From positions 1 to 25,743 of the forward strand of contig CAYLHF010000039.1 of assembly GCA_964383365.1 (NCBI GenBank): a DNA stretch of 25,743 bases. Reading direction: 5' to 3'. Made by a program: the position numbers and the translations under genes. Positions 1 to 7,554 of this stretch are shown one piece after another (the stretch's first letter is position 1; each line of letters opens with the position of its first letter). The DNA comes from CAYLHF01 sp964383365. GTDB lineage: Bacteria; Bacteroidota; Rhodothermia; Rhodothermales; UBA10348. The notes beneath the pieces are model-generated. The model ran no database searches, was not told the origin of the DNA, and saw only the letters and a list, made by a program, of their open reading frames with translations.

Positions 1-71
1 TCGGAGGTACCGCATCCGATGGCCAGGAGAAATACGCTTGCTACGGTGGCGCTGACGAGAGTGGATTTCAT
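1..71 (-). CDS. Lipoprotein, N-terminal fragment (runs off window edge)
   Basis: An ATG at 71 on the minus strand opens a frame that stays open to the window edge. The first residues read MKSTLVSATVASVFLLAIGC, which is a short basic n-region, a hydrophobic stretch and a Cys at residue 20 preceded by Leu-Ala-Ile-Gly. That is a type II (lipoprotein) signal peptide, so the mature protein would be lipid-anchored. Only about 23 codons are visible, so no function can be assigned. It lies 77 bp downstream of the TauE/SafE-type permease on the same strand and may be co-transcribed with it. No Shine-Dalgarno sequence is visible. Confidence 0.6.
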   Translation of the reverse strand, partial: MKSTLVSATVASVFLLAIGCGTS

Positions 72-148
72 GCTGGAACGGAAGTTGAATGCGAGGTAAT
101 ATAAGCGTTGGTATGCGGGCGGCGACTATGAACGTTTCATTCTGCCTG

Positions 149-928
149 TTACAGAAGAAACTTGGCTGCCGAGACCGCGACAATGAGAATGAGCAGTCGG
201 TGAATCCACTTGTCTGCGTCTTCGAACCGGGCCACCCACTTGACGGCTATCCAGGCGCCCGATCCCTGAAAAACAGCCATGGCGAGACCATAACCAAGAT
301 GGACCTGACCGTGAAGGAAGAAAATGGCGGTTGCCGGTATGCCATATGCAAGCACGATAAGCAATTTGATGCCATTACCTGAACTGAGGCTGTACCGATT
401 GATGAGAACGAGCGCACTCAGGAGGAAGATGCCCACACCGGCCTGAATGAAGCCGCCATAGACACCGATCAGAAAAAAAGCGGCAAGTGTGAGAGGATGC
501 CTGTTTCTGTGGAGGGCGACGGGCTGTTCATGTAACCACCGGCTTGGCTTAACGACCAGGACCACCATCATGAAGAGCATGAGGAGCCCGAGTACCGTTC
601 GCATCGTCTCTTCGTTAAGGTCAACGGCAAAACGGGATCCGATGAGGGCTCCCGCTACGGCGGGAATGACCAACCAGATGGATCCTTCAAAGGACGTCGC
701 ATGCGTTTTTCTGTACGTTTGCAGGGCAACCCCGCTCTGAATCAAGACACCGATTCGATTGGTCCCGTTGGCGACCGGAGCCGGCAGTCCGCACAGAAAT
801 ACGAAGATCGGGAGGGTGATCAACGAACCGCTTCCGGCCAGGGTATTGATGACTCCGGTAACGACCCCTGCTACTGCGAAAATAATCCAGTCGACAACAG
901 AGAGATCGAAAGAAAAAAGTTCGCCCAC
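149..928 (-). CDS. TSUP-family (TauE/SafE) membrane permease
   Basis: This 259-residue integral membrane protein has the TSUP pattern: a first half with a small-residue-rich helix (VAGVVTGVINTLAGSGSLIT, about residues 19-38) and NGTNRIGV near residue 55, then a second half repeating the theme (FFLIGVYGGFIQAGVGIFLL, about 151-170). About seven to eight hydrophobic segments are visible, and the length is normal for the family. Family members export sulfite, sulfoacetate or other organosulfur anions, but the substrate cannot be read from sequence. The start is GTG at 928; the next in-frame Met is too far inside to be the start. It follows the M20 peptidase by 49 bp on the same strand. Confidence 0.85.
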   Translation of the reverse strand: MGELFSFDLSVVDWIIFAVAGVVTGVINTLAGSGSLITLPIFVFLCGLPAPVANGTNRIGVLIQSGVALQTYRKTHATSFEGSIWLVIPAVAGALIGSRFAVDLNEETMRTVLGLLMLFMMVVLVVKPSRWLHEQPVALHRNRHPLTLAAFFLIGVYGGFIQAGVGIFLLSALVLINRYSLSSGNGIKLLIVLAYGIPATAIFFLHGQVHLGYGLAMAVFQGSGAWIAVKWVARFEDADKWIHRLLILIVAVSAAKFLL

Positions 929-977
929 AGGAACGTACGGTGAATTTCAAAAAACGGGCTTCGCGGAAGCCAGGTGA

Positions 978-2342
978 TTACCCTTTGTAGAGTCTCATGA
1001 ACTGGATAATCGATTGAATTCCCTGTTGAAAACGATCCAGTCCAAAGCACTCATTCGGTGAATGAATGGCGTCTGAATCGAGCCCGAACCCCAGCAATAC
1101 GGTATCCAGACCCAGAATCCTCTTGAAATCGGCGACCACGGGAATGCTGCCTCCGGATCGGACGAAATACGGTTTTTCACCGTATACGTTTTCCATGGCA
1201 GTAGAAGCGGCTTCCATGGCCGGGCTGTGTGTGTCCACGAGCGCACCGTGCCCACCGTGCAAATCGGTGAAGGTCAGCTTCATCGTCTCGGGGGTGTGTG
1301 TCTCGAAATGAGCCCGGATTTTTGCCGTGATCTCATCCGGCGTCTGATCCGGTACGAGTCGCATGGAGATCTTGGCGCTGGCTTCGGACGGAAGCACGGT
1401 CTTGGCTCCTTTTCCGATATAACCACCCCAGATTCCATTGCAGTCCAGTGTTGGACGGGCTGTGGTACCCTCGAGTACTGAAAAACCGGACTCGGTACAC
1501 GCAGTGTTGACTCCCACCTCTTCGAGCCAGTCCCGATCGTCGAAGGGTAGCGATGCGAACGAGGAGCGTTCTTCATCCGTCAGCGGACGGACGTTATCAT
1601 AGAATCCTTCGATCGTCACGCGGTGATTCTCATCGTGCAACGCAGCAATCATGGACGCAAGCGCGTTGATTGGGTTTTCAACCGCACCACCATAAACACC
1701 AGAGTGCAAATCCTTGTCGGGACCGGTGAGGGTTACCTCAACATAGGCCAGCCCCCTCAGACCGTACGTGATTGATGGAATACCCGACCCGAAGAGTGCT
1801 GTGTCAGATATCAGCACGACGTCCGCGCTGAGCATCGCTGCGTGATGCTCTATGAAGCTGGCCAGATTCGTGGATCCGCTCTCTTCTTCGCCTTCAAAAA
1901 TATACTTCACATTCAGTGGAAGGCCGGCGCCCCCCTTTAAATAGGCTTCGGCAGCCTTGACATGCATGAATAGCTGACCCTTGTCGTCACACGTCCCGCG
2001 GGCATACATGATATTGTCTCGGATGACGGGTTCAAATGGAGGAGAGTCCCACAATTCGAGCGGATCCGGGGGCTGCACGTCGTAGTGACCATAGACGAGA
2101 ATGGTTGGTAGCGACGCATCGACCATATGCTCGGCGTATACGATCGGATGTCCAGGCGTCGGCATTACGTCAACGCGGTTCAGATCCAGACCGCGTAGAT
2201 GATCGGCCAGCCAGTTGGCTCCGGCCAGCACATCTTCGTTGTGGGCGGGGTCGGTACTGATGGACGGAATGCGGAGGAAACTATCGAGTTCAGAGACAAA
2301 CCGGTCAAAATGATCGCCGGTGTACGAGAGGACCTTTTCCAT
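978..2342 (-). CDS. M20-family metallodipeptidase
   Basis: This 454-residue protein is a complete M20 peptidase of the carnosinase/PepV-like dipeptidase group. The metal and catalytic residues are all in place: H86 and D88 in VYGHYDVQPP, bridging D119 in RGTCDDKGQ, catalytic E153 and metal ligand E154 in FEGEEESGS, D180 in LISD, and the distal H427 in AIHSPNE. A dimerisation lid with DLHSGVYGG sits between about residues 210 and 220. It probably hydrolyses dipeptides in the cytoplasm with two Zn or Mn ions, since no signal peptide is seen. The exact substrate is unknown. The start is ATG at 2342, after a 182-bp gap from the lipoprotein genes, so it may have its own promoter. Confidence 0.93.
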   Translation of the reverse strand: MEKVLSYTGDHFDRFVSELDSFLRIPSISTDPAHNEDVLAGANWLADHLRGLDLNRVDVMPTPGHPIVYAEHMVDASLPTILVYGHYDVQPPDPLELWDSPPFEPVIRDNIMYARGTCDDKGQLFMHVKAAEAYLKGGAGLPLNVKYIFEGEEESGSTNLASFIEHHAAMLSADVVLISDTALFGSGIPSITYGLRGLAYVEVTLTGPDKDLHSGVYGGAVENPINALASMIAALHDENHRVTIEGFYDNVRPLTDEERSSFASLPFDDRDWLEEVGVNTACTESGFSVLEGTTARPTLDCNGIWGGYIGKGAKTVLPSEASAKISMRLVPDQTPDEITAKIRAHFETHTPETMKLTFTDLHGGHGALVDTHSPAMEAASTAMENVYGEKPYFVRSGGSIPVVADFKRILGLDTVLLGFGLDSDAIHSPNECFGLDRFQQGIQSIIQFMRLYKG

Positions 2343-2524
2343 GATATTTCGGGGCTACTGCCCTACAAAGTGAACGAAAAAAGGGTTGGTTCTTGCGAGG
2401 AAGGTAGGGGGATGAGAGGACCCGATCACCCCCATCACGTCAGAAGTACATGAATTTGGGTTTGTTTACGCTTCCTGGATCGACAAGGGCGGTGGAATCA
2501 CGCCAACGGCGCGTGCGCCCGCCG

Positions 2525-3082
2525 CTACAGTTCGCTCTCATCTCGCCACCGGGACAACCGCCACGCACCGGCTGAATCAGCCCGGACAAGCAGAAAGTTG
2601 ACATTTCCGTCGGTTCTGAATACATCTCCCTGCTCCAGCGTGACCGTGAGATTAAACGACCGAACGACTCGCGATCGAATAAGAGGTGTCAGTTCGTCCT
2701 GCGTGATGATCTGGTTCCACTGGAGTCTGATCAGGCTGGAATTGGAGAAGAGTCGCCGGGTAGACTCAAGATCCTGTGCAAATCCCCATTCTCTGTCGAC
2801 CTGCGAATTGAAATCTCTCCACAGGAACGTAAAAGACGAGTCGAGTAAAGGTTCGTACAGGGAAAGATCGCGCAACTCATACGCGTTCCGGAAATTGGTA
2901 AAAAAGCCCTCGATGGTCGTCGCATCTCCGAGTAGATCGCCAAAAGGATTTCCTTCCTCAAGCGAAGGAGCAAATGGATTGCATCCCGAAAACAGGATCT
3001 GGAGTGTCAGTACGCCAACACAAAGTGCGCCAGAGGACGGGCGCGACTGAGAATGCGAGTTATGGTAACGGTCCAGGCTCAT
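2525..3082 (-). CDS. NTF2-like lipoprotein (distal of a tandem pair)
   Basis: This 185-residue protein has an unusually long n-region, a hydrophobic segment (about residues 19-31) and Cys34 in the sequence LFSGC, so it is a predicted lipoprotein. The mature part begins with a helix containing AYELRDLSLYEPLL and SFTFLW, then alternates strands and ends in WRLSRWRDE. This helix-then-curved-sheet pattern resembles the SnoaL/NTF2-like fold. That is inferred from pattern, not from a detectable family match. The upstream gene encodes a protein of the same layout 25 bp away, so the two look like diverged paralogues. The start is ATG at 3082, within a potential RNA stem-loop spanning 3065-3111. Function is unknown. 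Confidence 0.75.
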   Translation of the reverse strand: MSLDRYHNSHSQSRPSSGALCVGVLTLQILFSGCNPFAPSLEEGNPFGDLLGDATTIEGFFTNFRNAYELRDLSLYEPLLDSSFTFLWRDFNSQVDREWGFAQDLESTRRLFSNSSLIRLQWNQIITQDELTPLIRSRVVRSFNLTVTLEQGDVFRTDGNVNFLLVRADSAGAWRLSRWRDESEL

Positions 3083-3107
3083 CCCGCAATATCGGGTAGA
3101 ATGACCA

Positions 3108-3680
3108 TTACTTCACGAAGGCAGCCTTCAGATCGCTCCAGGAGGGAACGGTACCCAGTTCTTGATCTGTCCATTCGGCAAGTTCCCATAGGCCAGTGGG
3201 ACCCTGAAGGATGAGCCATTGGAGTCGGCCCTGTACCTCTGTCGGGATATCCGGTCGCCTGTGACTGACGGACAGCACATACGTGGCATCCAGAACAACG
3301 CGGGTTTCACTCAGGATCGTATATGTTTCATCGTTCAGAACGAGACTGTGGGTAGCGTTGAGTGTGACGGCAGACGCCATGGCCGTGAAGTACTGCTCTT
3401 CCTGTGCCCTCGTCCAGTTCAGGAAAACGGATTCGCGGGCAATGGCCGTTGCCGTCGGATGAAATTCGAACGTTTCCGAAAAAGACCGGCGATAGCTCAG
3501 CGCATTCATCTCTGAAATGGAGGTCGTGATATTCTCTGTAACCTGCTCTGGTGTGTCCGGCTGGAAAAACGTTCCCGCGTCTGAGGCCGGGTCATCCGGA
3601 GTTCGTACGGAGAAAAGGGAGCACGAACCGAGGGTTAGGAGCGACAGAACGGAAATCAGTATGCTCAAATCGGCGCGCAT
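3108..3680 (-). CDS. NTF2-like lipoprotein (proximal of a tandem pair)
   Basis: This 190-residue protein starts MRADLSILISVLSLLTLGSC, a clear lipoprotein signal peptide with lipobox LGSC and Cys20. I chose ATG at 3680 over a TTG one codon upstream. After a Thr/Asp/Pro-rich linker, the mature region has a helix with a YRRSFSETFEF motif, several beta-like segments and the ending LWELAEWTDQE. This matches the next gene (RDLSLYEPLL, SFTFLW, WRLSRWRDE) in order and spacing, so both probably share an NTF2-like fold and arose by duplication. It lies 34 bp after the methyltransferase and 25 bp before its paralogue. No catalytic signature is visible; it could bind a small molecule or protein at the inner face of the outer membrane. 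Confidence 0.78.
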   Translation of the reverse strand: MRADLSILISVLSLLTLGSCSLFSVRTPDDPASDAGTFFQPDTPEQVTENITTSISEMNALSYRRSFSETFEFHPTATAIARESVFLNWTRAQEEQYFTAMASAVTLNATHSLVLNDETYTILSETRVVLDATYVLSVSHRRPDIPTEVQGRLQWLILQGPTGLWELAEWTDQELGTVPSWSDLKAAFVK

Positions 3681-3714
3681 CAATGTACAGATAAGTGGAC
3701 CATTGCCGGACCGG

Positions 3715-4446
3715 CTACTTTTTTCGACTGAATAGAATCATTCTCGGAGATGCTTCTTCGTGGACACTTCCCAGATAATCTCCTCGAACGTCAAAAAGCG
3801 TCAATCCGGCGGCGGCGTACAATCGCTCGAAGTCACTCAATTCCAGTAAGGCAACCGATTCGAAAAATGAGTGCGAGTCTCCATCGCGAGAGAACGTTAT
3901 CTCCTTGCGGATACGTCCGTCTTCTATCCACCGGCGCTGCGTAATTTCCGTGTCCCGAACCTGACGTACATCCTTTGGAACCAGACCCTGACGAACGAAC
4001 GACGGGTTGAGGAAATCCTGCACAAAAAATCCACCGTGAATACAAGCTTGAGCCATGGCGTCGATGGCCCGCTGATGTTCATTCCACTCCTCAAAATAGC
4101 CAAATGCGGTGAATAGATTCACTACGCCTTCGAAGGCTTCGGTGTCCACGGGAGTTCGCATATCTCCCTCCTGAAATCGTATGTCCAGTCCGGCTTCAGC
4201 CGCTCGCTTTTTCGCCTGGACGATGGCCCTGGCGGAGAGATCGACGCCGGTGACCCGATATCCACGCTCGGCGAATTCAATGGCGTGGCGTCCCCGTCCA
4301 CATCCGATATCGAGAAACTTCTGACGTTTCTCCGGCTGAATCAGCTGCTCGATCAGATCGGCGAGTTGCCGCGCCTCATTTTCGTCACGCTTTTGATAGA
4401 CGATCTCGTACTCATCTCGATCAAACCACTGTTCATACCAGGACAT
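3715..4446 (-). CDS. Class I SAM-dependent methyltransferase
   Basis: This 243-residue cytoplasmic protein has the class I methyltransferase core: motif I FLDIGCGRGRHA at about residues 44-55, an acidic strand end VTGVDLS about 20 residues on, and EGDMRTP as motif III. It starts MSWYEQWFDRDEY, which resembles the N-terminus of many uncharacterised Bacteroidota methyltransferases. I therefore prefer ATG at 4446 over GTG at 4455. The gene sits 14 bp after ispH and 34 bp before the lipoprotein pair, probably in the same transcript. The substrate (small molecule, RNA or protein) cannot be deduced. There is no sign of truncation. Confidence 0.85.
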   Translation of the reverse strand: MSWYEQWFDRDEYEIVYQKRDENEARQLADLIEQLIQPEKRQKFLDIGCGRGRHAIEFAERGYRVTGVDLSARAIVQAKKRAAEAGLDIRFQEGDMRTPVDTEAFEGVVNLFTAFGYFEEWNEHQRAIDAMAQACIHGGFFVQDFLNPSFVRQGLVPKDVRQVRDTEITQRRWIEDGRIRKEITFSRDGDSHSFFESVALLELSDFERLYAAAGLTLFDVRGDYLGSVHEEASPRMILFSRKK

Positions 4447-4460
4447 GGCGGTCACTCATT

Positions 4461-5708
4461 TCAGGTTGCTGCTATCGGGGTGGCTCTCAGGAGACACATG
4501 GCGTCTTCTTCCGTTCGAATGTCAGGGAAAAGGGCACAGACGCGACGGATGACGTCATCGAGCAGGACATCCGGACAGGAGGCTCCGGCGGTAAGCAGGA
4601 TTTCAGTGGGCTCGTCTGAGACCACCAGCCAGTCCCGTGTCTCCACGTACGATTTTTTCTCCAGATCGAAGTGTGTAATACGGTCGATGCCTTCAATCTG
4701 GTCGGCGCCGCGAATAAAAAAGGTGGGCATGTGTTTATCGCAGAGTTCGACCAGATGACTCGTATTTGATGAGTTGGACCCCCCGACAATAATGGCCAGG
4801 TCTGCGCCGGATCGTATCAGTTCTCTTGTAGCGTCCTGATTCTCATTCGTCGCGTAACACAGCGTGTCACTCGTATCGGCAAAATGGTCGTCAATGTGGG
4901 TCTCGCCGAATCGAGAGACCATAGCAGACCGGAGCGAGACAGCGATAGCGGCGGTCTCTGTCGCCAACATCGTGGTTTGATTCACGACGCCAATTCTCTG
5001 CAAATCGATCGATGGGTCAAATCCGTCACTACACCGATCTGAAAAAAAATCAAAAAACGTGTCGGGCGGATCATCTCCACGGATGATACGCGAAAGCAAT
5101 GCCGCTTCGTCGAGATCGCGTATGACTACCACCCGGGTGTCCTGCTGCGCATGCGAGAAGGTTGCTCGGGTCTCTTCGTGGGCTCTTTTTCCGTGTATGA
5201 CAACGGTGTAGCTCATTTTTCCGATCCGATGACTCCTCTTCCAGACCTTTTCCACAAAGGGACAGGTGGTGTTGTAGGCCTCCACATCAACTCCGATCGA
5301 AGCCAGACTGTCCATATCCTCGATGGTCGTCCCGAAAGCCGGAATAATGACGATGTCATCGGCGCGTAACTCGGTCATCGGAATCAACTCTTCGCCGAGC
5401 GTTGTCCGGAGAAATCGGATGCCACGTGACCGAAGATCATCGTTCACGTGCGGATTGTGAATCATCTCCGAGAGGAGAAATATGCTGCGGTCAGGATTCT
5501 CTTCGATCGCTCGATAGGCGATCTCAATCGCGTTTTCGACGCCGTAACAGAATCCGAAATGCCGCGCCAGTTTCAGTCTGACCGGCCCGAAATCGAGAAC
5601 GCTGGGTGAGAGATCTTTTTTCCTCGGATCCGTATCGCGGCGAAACGTCTTCACCGCCGACACGATGGGTGAGTGATAAAAATTCGGAACTTCAAATCGA
5701 CGGGTCAT
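4461..5708 (-). CDS. ispH: 4-hydroxy-3-methylbut-2-enyl diphosphate reductase
   Basis: IspH catalyses the last step of the MEP isoprenoid pathway, reducing HMBPP to IPP and DMAPP with a [4Fe-4S] cluster. The three cluster cysteines are visible: C54 in FGFCYGV, C149 in TTCPFV and C284 in DTLCYAT. Substrate-contact motifs are also present, including IHNPHV, IHGKRAHEE, VVNQTTML and VGGSNSSNT. At 415 residues it is about 100 longer than E. coli IspH, with a 40-residue N-terminal extension and an insertion around residues 200-240, like the long-form enzymes I recall from cyanobacteria, plants and some Bacteroidota relatives. The insertion is encoded across an A8 and an A6 run (plus-strand sense, 5042-5057). 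The start is ATG at 5708, 88 bp after tgt. Confidence 0.96.
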   Translation of the reverse strand: MTRRFEVPNFYHSPIVSAVKTFRRDTDPRKKDLSPSVLDFGPVRLKLARHFGFCYGVENAIEIAYRAIEENPDRSIFLLSEMIHNPHVNDDLRSRGIRFLRTTLGEELIPMTELRADDIVIIPAFGTTIEDMDSLASIGVDVEAYNTTCPFVEKVWKRSHRIGKMSYTVVIHGKRAHEETRATFSHAQQDTRVVVIRDLDEAALLSRIIRGDDPPDTFFDFFSDRCSDGFDPSIDLQRIGVVNQTTMLATETAAIAVSLRSAMVSRFGETHIDDHFADTSDTLCYATNENQDATRELIRSGADLAIIVGGSNSSNTSHLVELCDKHMPTFFIRGADQIEGIDRITHFDLEKKSYVETRDWLVVSDEPTEILLTAGASCPDVLLDDVIRRVCALFPDIRTEEDAMCLLRATPIAAT

Positions 5709-5796
5709 GGGCGCTGTACCTTTACTCCTGAGCGTCCTACGCCCGGGGATTCAAACGGATTCGGCGTCGAAAAGGGCTCGCTCGTCACAGAATCCA

Positions 5797-6921
5797 TCAG
5801 AGGCGACGGCTTACCCGTTCGAGGGTCTCGTGACTCCACGATTCAAACCGGTCGTCGACAATAGCCTCACGTGCCTCGGAGACGAGCCAGAGATAGAACG
5901 ACAGGTTCTGGATGGAGGCGATCTGAAGACCGAGTATTTCCCCGGCCTGAAAGAGATGCCGCAGATAGGCTTTCGAGAATGATTGCGACGCATACCGAGT
6001 CAATCCCGGATCGATCGGAGAGAAGTCTTCCCGCCATTTCAGGTTTTTGATATTGATGCTTCCCTGTGTGGTAAACAGCGTGCCGTTCCGGCCATTTCGG
6101 GTTGGCATGACACAATCGAACATGTCGATGCCCCGGCGAATATTCTCGATCAGGTTCGCGGGCGTTCCGACACCCATCAGATAGCGAGGTTTATCTGCGG
6201 GTAGAATCTCGTTGACGACCTCGACCATCGCGTACATATCGGGCGCGGGTTCGCCGACGGAAAGCCCGCCAATCGCATACCCGGGGAAATCCAGATCGAC
6301 CAGGGCCTTCGCCGAGTCTTTTCTGATGTCCGGATAGACGACACCCTGAACGATTCCGAAAAGCGCCTGCTCATACCCGAAGAGGGGAGACGTTTCTTCG
6401 AATCGTTTCTTGCAACGCTCCGCCCATCGAATCGTCCGTTTATTCGACGTGTCGGCGTAGTCCCTTGTGGCATCGCCGGGGGGACACTCGTCCAGCACCA
6501 TCGCAATATCAGAACCGATGCGCCGTTGGGCATCGACGACGGATTCCGGCGTGAACTGATGGTACGATCCGTCAATATGGCTCTGGAATCGGACACCCTC
6601 CTCGGTCAGTTTTCTCCTTGAGGCGAGTGAGAACACCTGATATCCCCCCGAATCAGTCAGAATCGGCCCACTCCAATTCATAAACGGGTGGAGGCCACCA
6701 GCCTGCTTGAGTAATTCCGTTCCTGGTCGGAGGTAGAGGTGATACGTGTTGCCCAGAATTATCTGGGCCCGAATGTCCTCTGTTAGTTCTCGAGGCCACA
6801 CCGCTTTTACCGAGCCGACGGTACCCACAGGCATGAATATGGGCGTCTTAATCTCTCCGTGAGCCGTCAGAAGCACTCCGGCGCGCGCTTTGCCAGACGT
6901 ATGTTTGACGGCGTACTTCAC
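5797..6921 (-). CDS. tgt: tRNA-guanine transglycosylase, zinc site absent
   Basis: This 374-residue protein is the queuine/preQ1 tRNA-ribosyltransferase, which swaps guanine-34 for preQ1 in GUN-anticodon tRNAs. It has D90 in ILTDSGGYQVFS, the substrate-pocket D144 in VLDECPP, GGLSVGE near 218-224, and the nucleophile D269 in MFDCVMPTRNGRNG. The usual C-terminal zinc site (Cys-x-Cys-x2-Cys plus a His about 31 residues on) is gone: the aligned positions read L307, R309, S312 and Q338 in otherwise well-conserved sequence (DPGLTRYAS, KAYLRHLFQAGEILG, ASIQNLSFYLWLV). The start is GTG, sharing GTGA with the stop of the upstream membrane protein gene, which implies translational coupling. Confidence 0.95.
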   Translation of the reverse strand: MKYAVKHTSGKARAGVLLTAHGEIKTPIFMPVGTVGSVKAVWPRELTEDIRAQIILGNTYHLYLRPGTELLKQAGGLHPFMNWSGPILTDSGGYQVFSLASRRKLTEEGVRFQSHIDGSYHQFTPESVVDAQRRIGSDIAMVLDECPPGDATRDYADTSNKRTIRWAERCKKRFEETSPLFGYEQALFGIVQGVVYPDIRKDSAKALVDLDFPGYAIGGLSVGEPAPDMYAMVEVVNEILPADKPRYLMGVGTPANLIENIRRGIDMFDCVMPTRNGRNGTLFTTQGSINIKNLKWREDFSPIDPGLTRYASQSFSKAYLRHLFQAGEILGLQIASIQNLSFYLWLVSEAREAIVDDRFESWSHETLERVSRRL

Positions 6922-7523
6922 GCAACGAGAACCGTGCGTAGCCGGCGGTCTTCTGCCCGCAACCGGACGAGTCGATCACACAAATCAATTCCTTCATTTT
7001 CCTTCAATCCCAGGGCGATAATCCGACATCTCGTCTCCACTAAAACGATCGATGATGGCGTTCGATTGATGAAGATTTCCACGCCGTCCTGCCTCCTGAG
7101 CGTACGGTGAAAAAGCTGCGTGTTCATAGCCCGAGCCGACTGGATTTCCCGGATAGCGATTGAGACGCTACCCGACCGGCCCCGGGAGACAGTCAATTTC
7201 TCTACATCGAGTTCGACGAGTACAGCCGACGAGAATCCGATTCCTGTAGCAGCAATAGCTCCCAGGATGAGGAGCAACTGGACACAGTAATACTGGACGG
7301 CCGTTGCGCTCAGCGGAGCCACTACGATGTCTTCACCAAACCAGACCCAGCCTCCATAATTGACCGCAAATACGGTCAGGACCAGTCCGGTAACGACCAA
7401 AATGAAACGGGCTTCTGCCTGGAGACGGTCATGAATTCTGCCACCGATCCATCGACCGAGTGCGGATCTGAACACGTCGTACCCCGCCGGAATGTAGTAT
7501 GTGATGAGTCTTTTGTTCGCCAT
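6918..7523 (-). CDS. Two-span membrane protein, possible PH-like domain
   Basis: I do not recognise a named family. The 201-residue product has a basic N-terminus and two hydrophobic segments (about residues 39-60 and 73-95). A soluble C-terminal domain follows, with alternating strands (VLVELDVEKLTVSRG, VEIFINRTPSSIVLVET) and a final helix (about 178-192). Two spans followed by a beta-rich domain resembles bacterial PH-domain (YdbT/YdbS-like) membrane proteins, but this is only a pattern match. I chose ATG at 7523 because the longer reading from 7685 would overlap the C-terminus of mlaD by 131 nt. It sits 31 bp after mlaD and overlaps tgt by 4 bp. A link to the MCE lipid transporter is suggested only by gene order. 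Confidence 0.7.
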   Translation of the reverse strand: MANKRLITYYIPAGYDVFRSALGRWIGGRIHDRLQAEARFILVVTGLVLTVFAVNYGGWVWFGEDIVVAPLSATAVQYYCVQLLLILGAIAATGIGFSSAVLVELDVEKLTVSRGRSGSVSIAIREIQSARAMNTQLFHRTLRRQDGVEIFINRTPSSIVLVETRCRIIALGLKENEGIDLCDRLVRLRAEDRRLRTVLVA

Positions 7524-7554
7524 CTGGTGTTCAGATTCGTCTTGCGACCGGATG

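Noticed and set aside
89..382. Plus-strand ORF opposite the TauE/SafE-type permease
   Set aside because: It is an antisense shadow of a well-supported membrane protein with no family features or signals.
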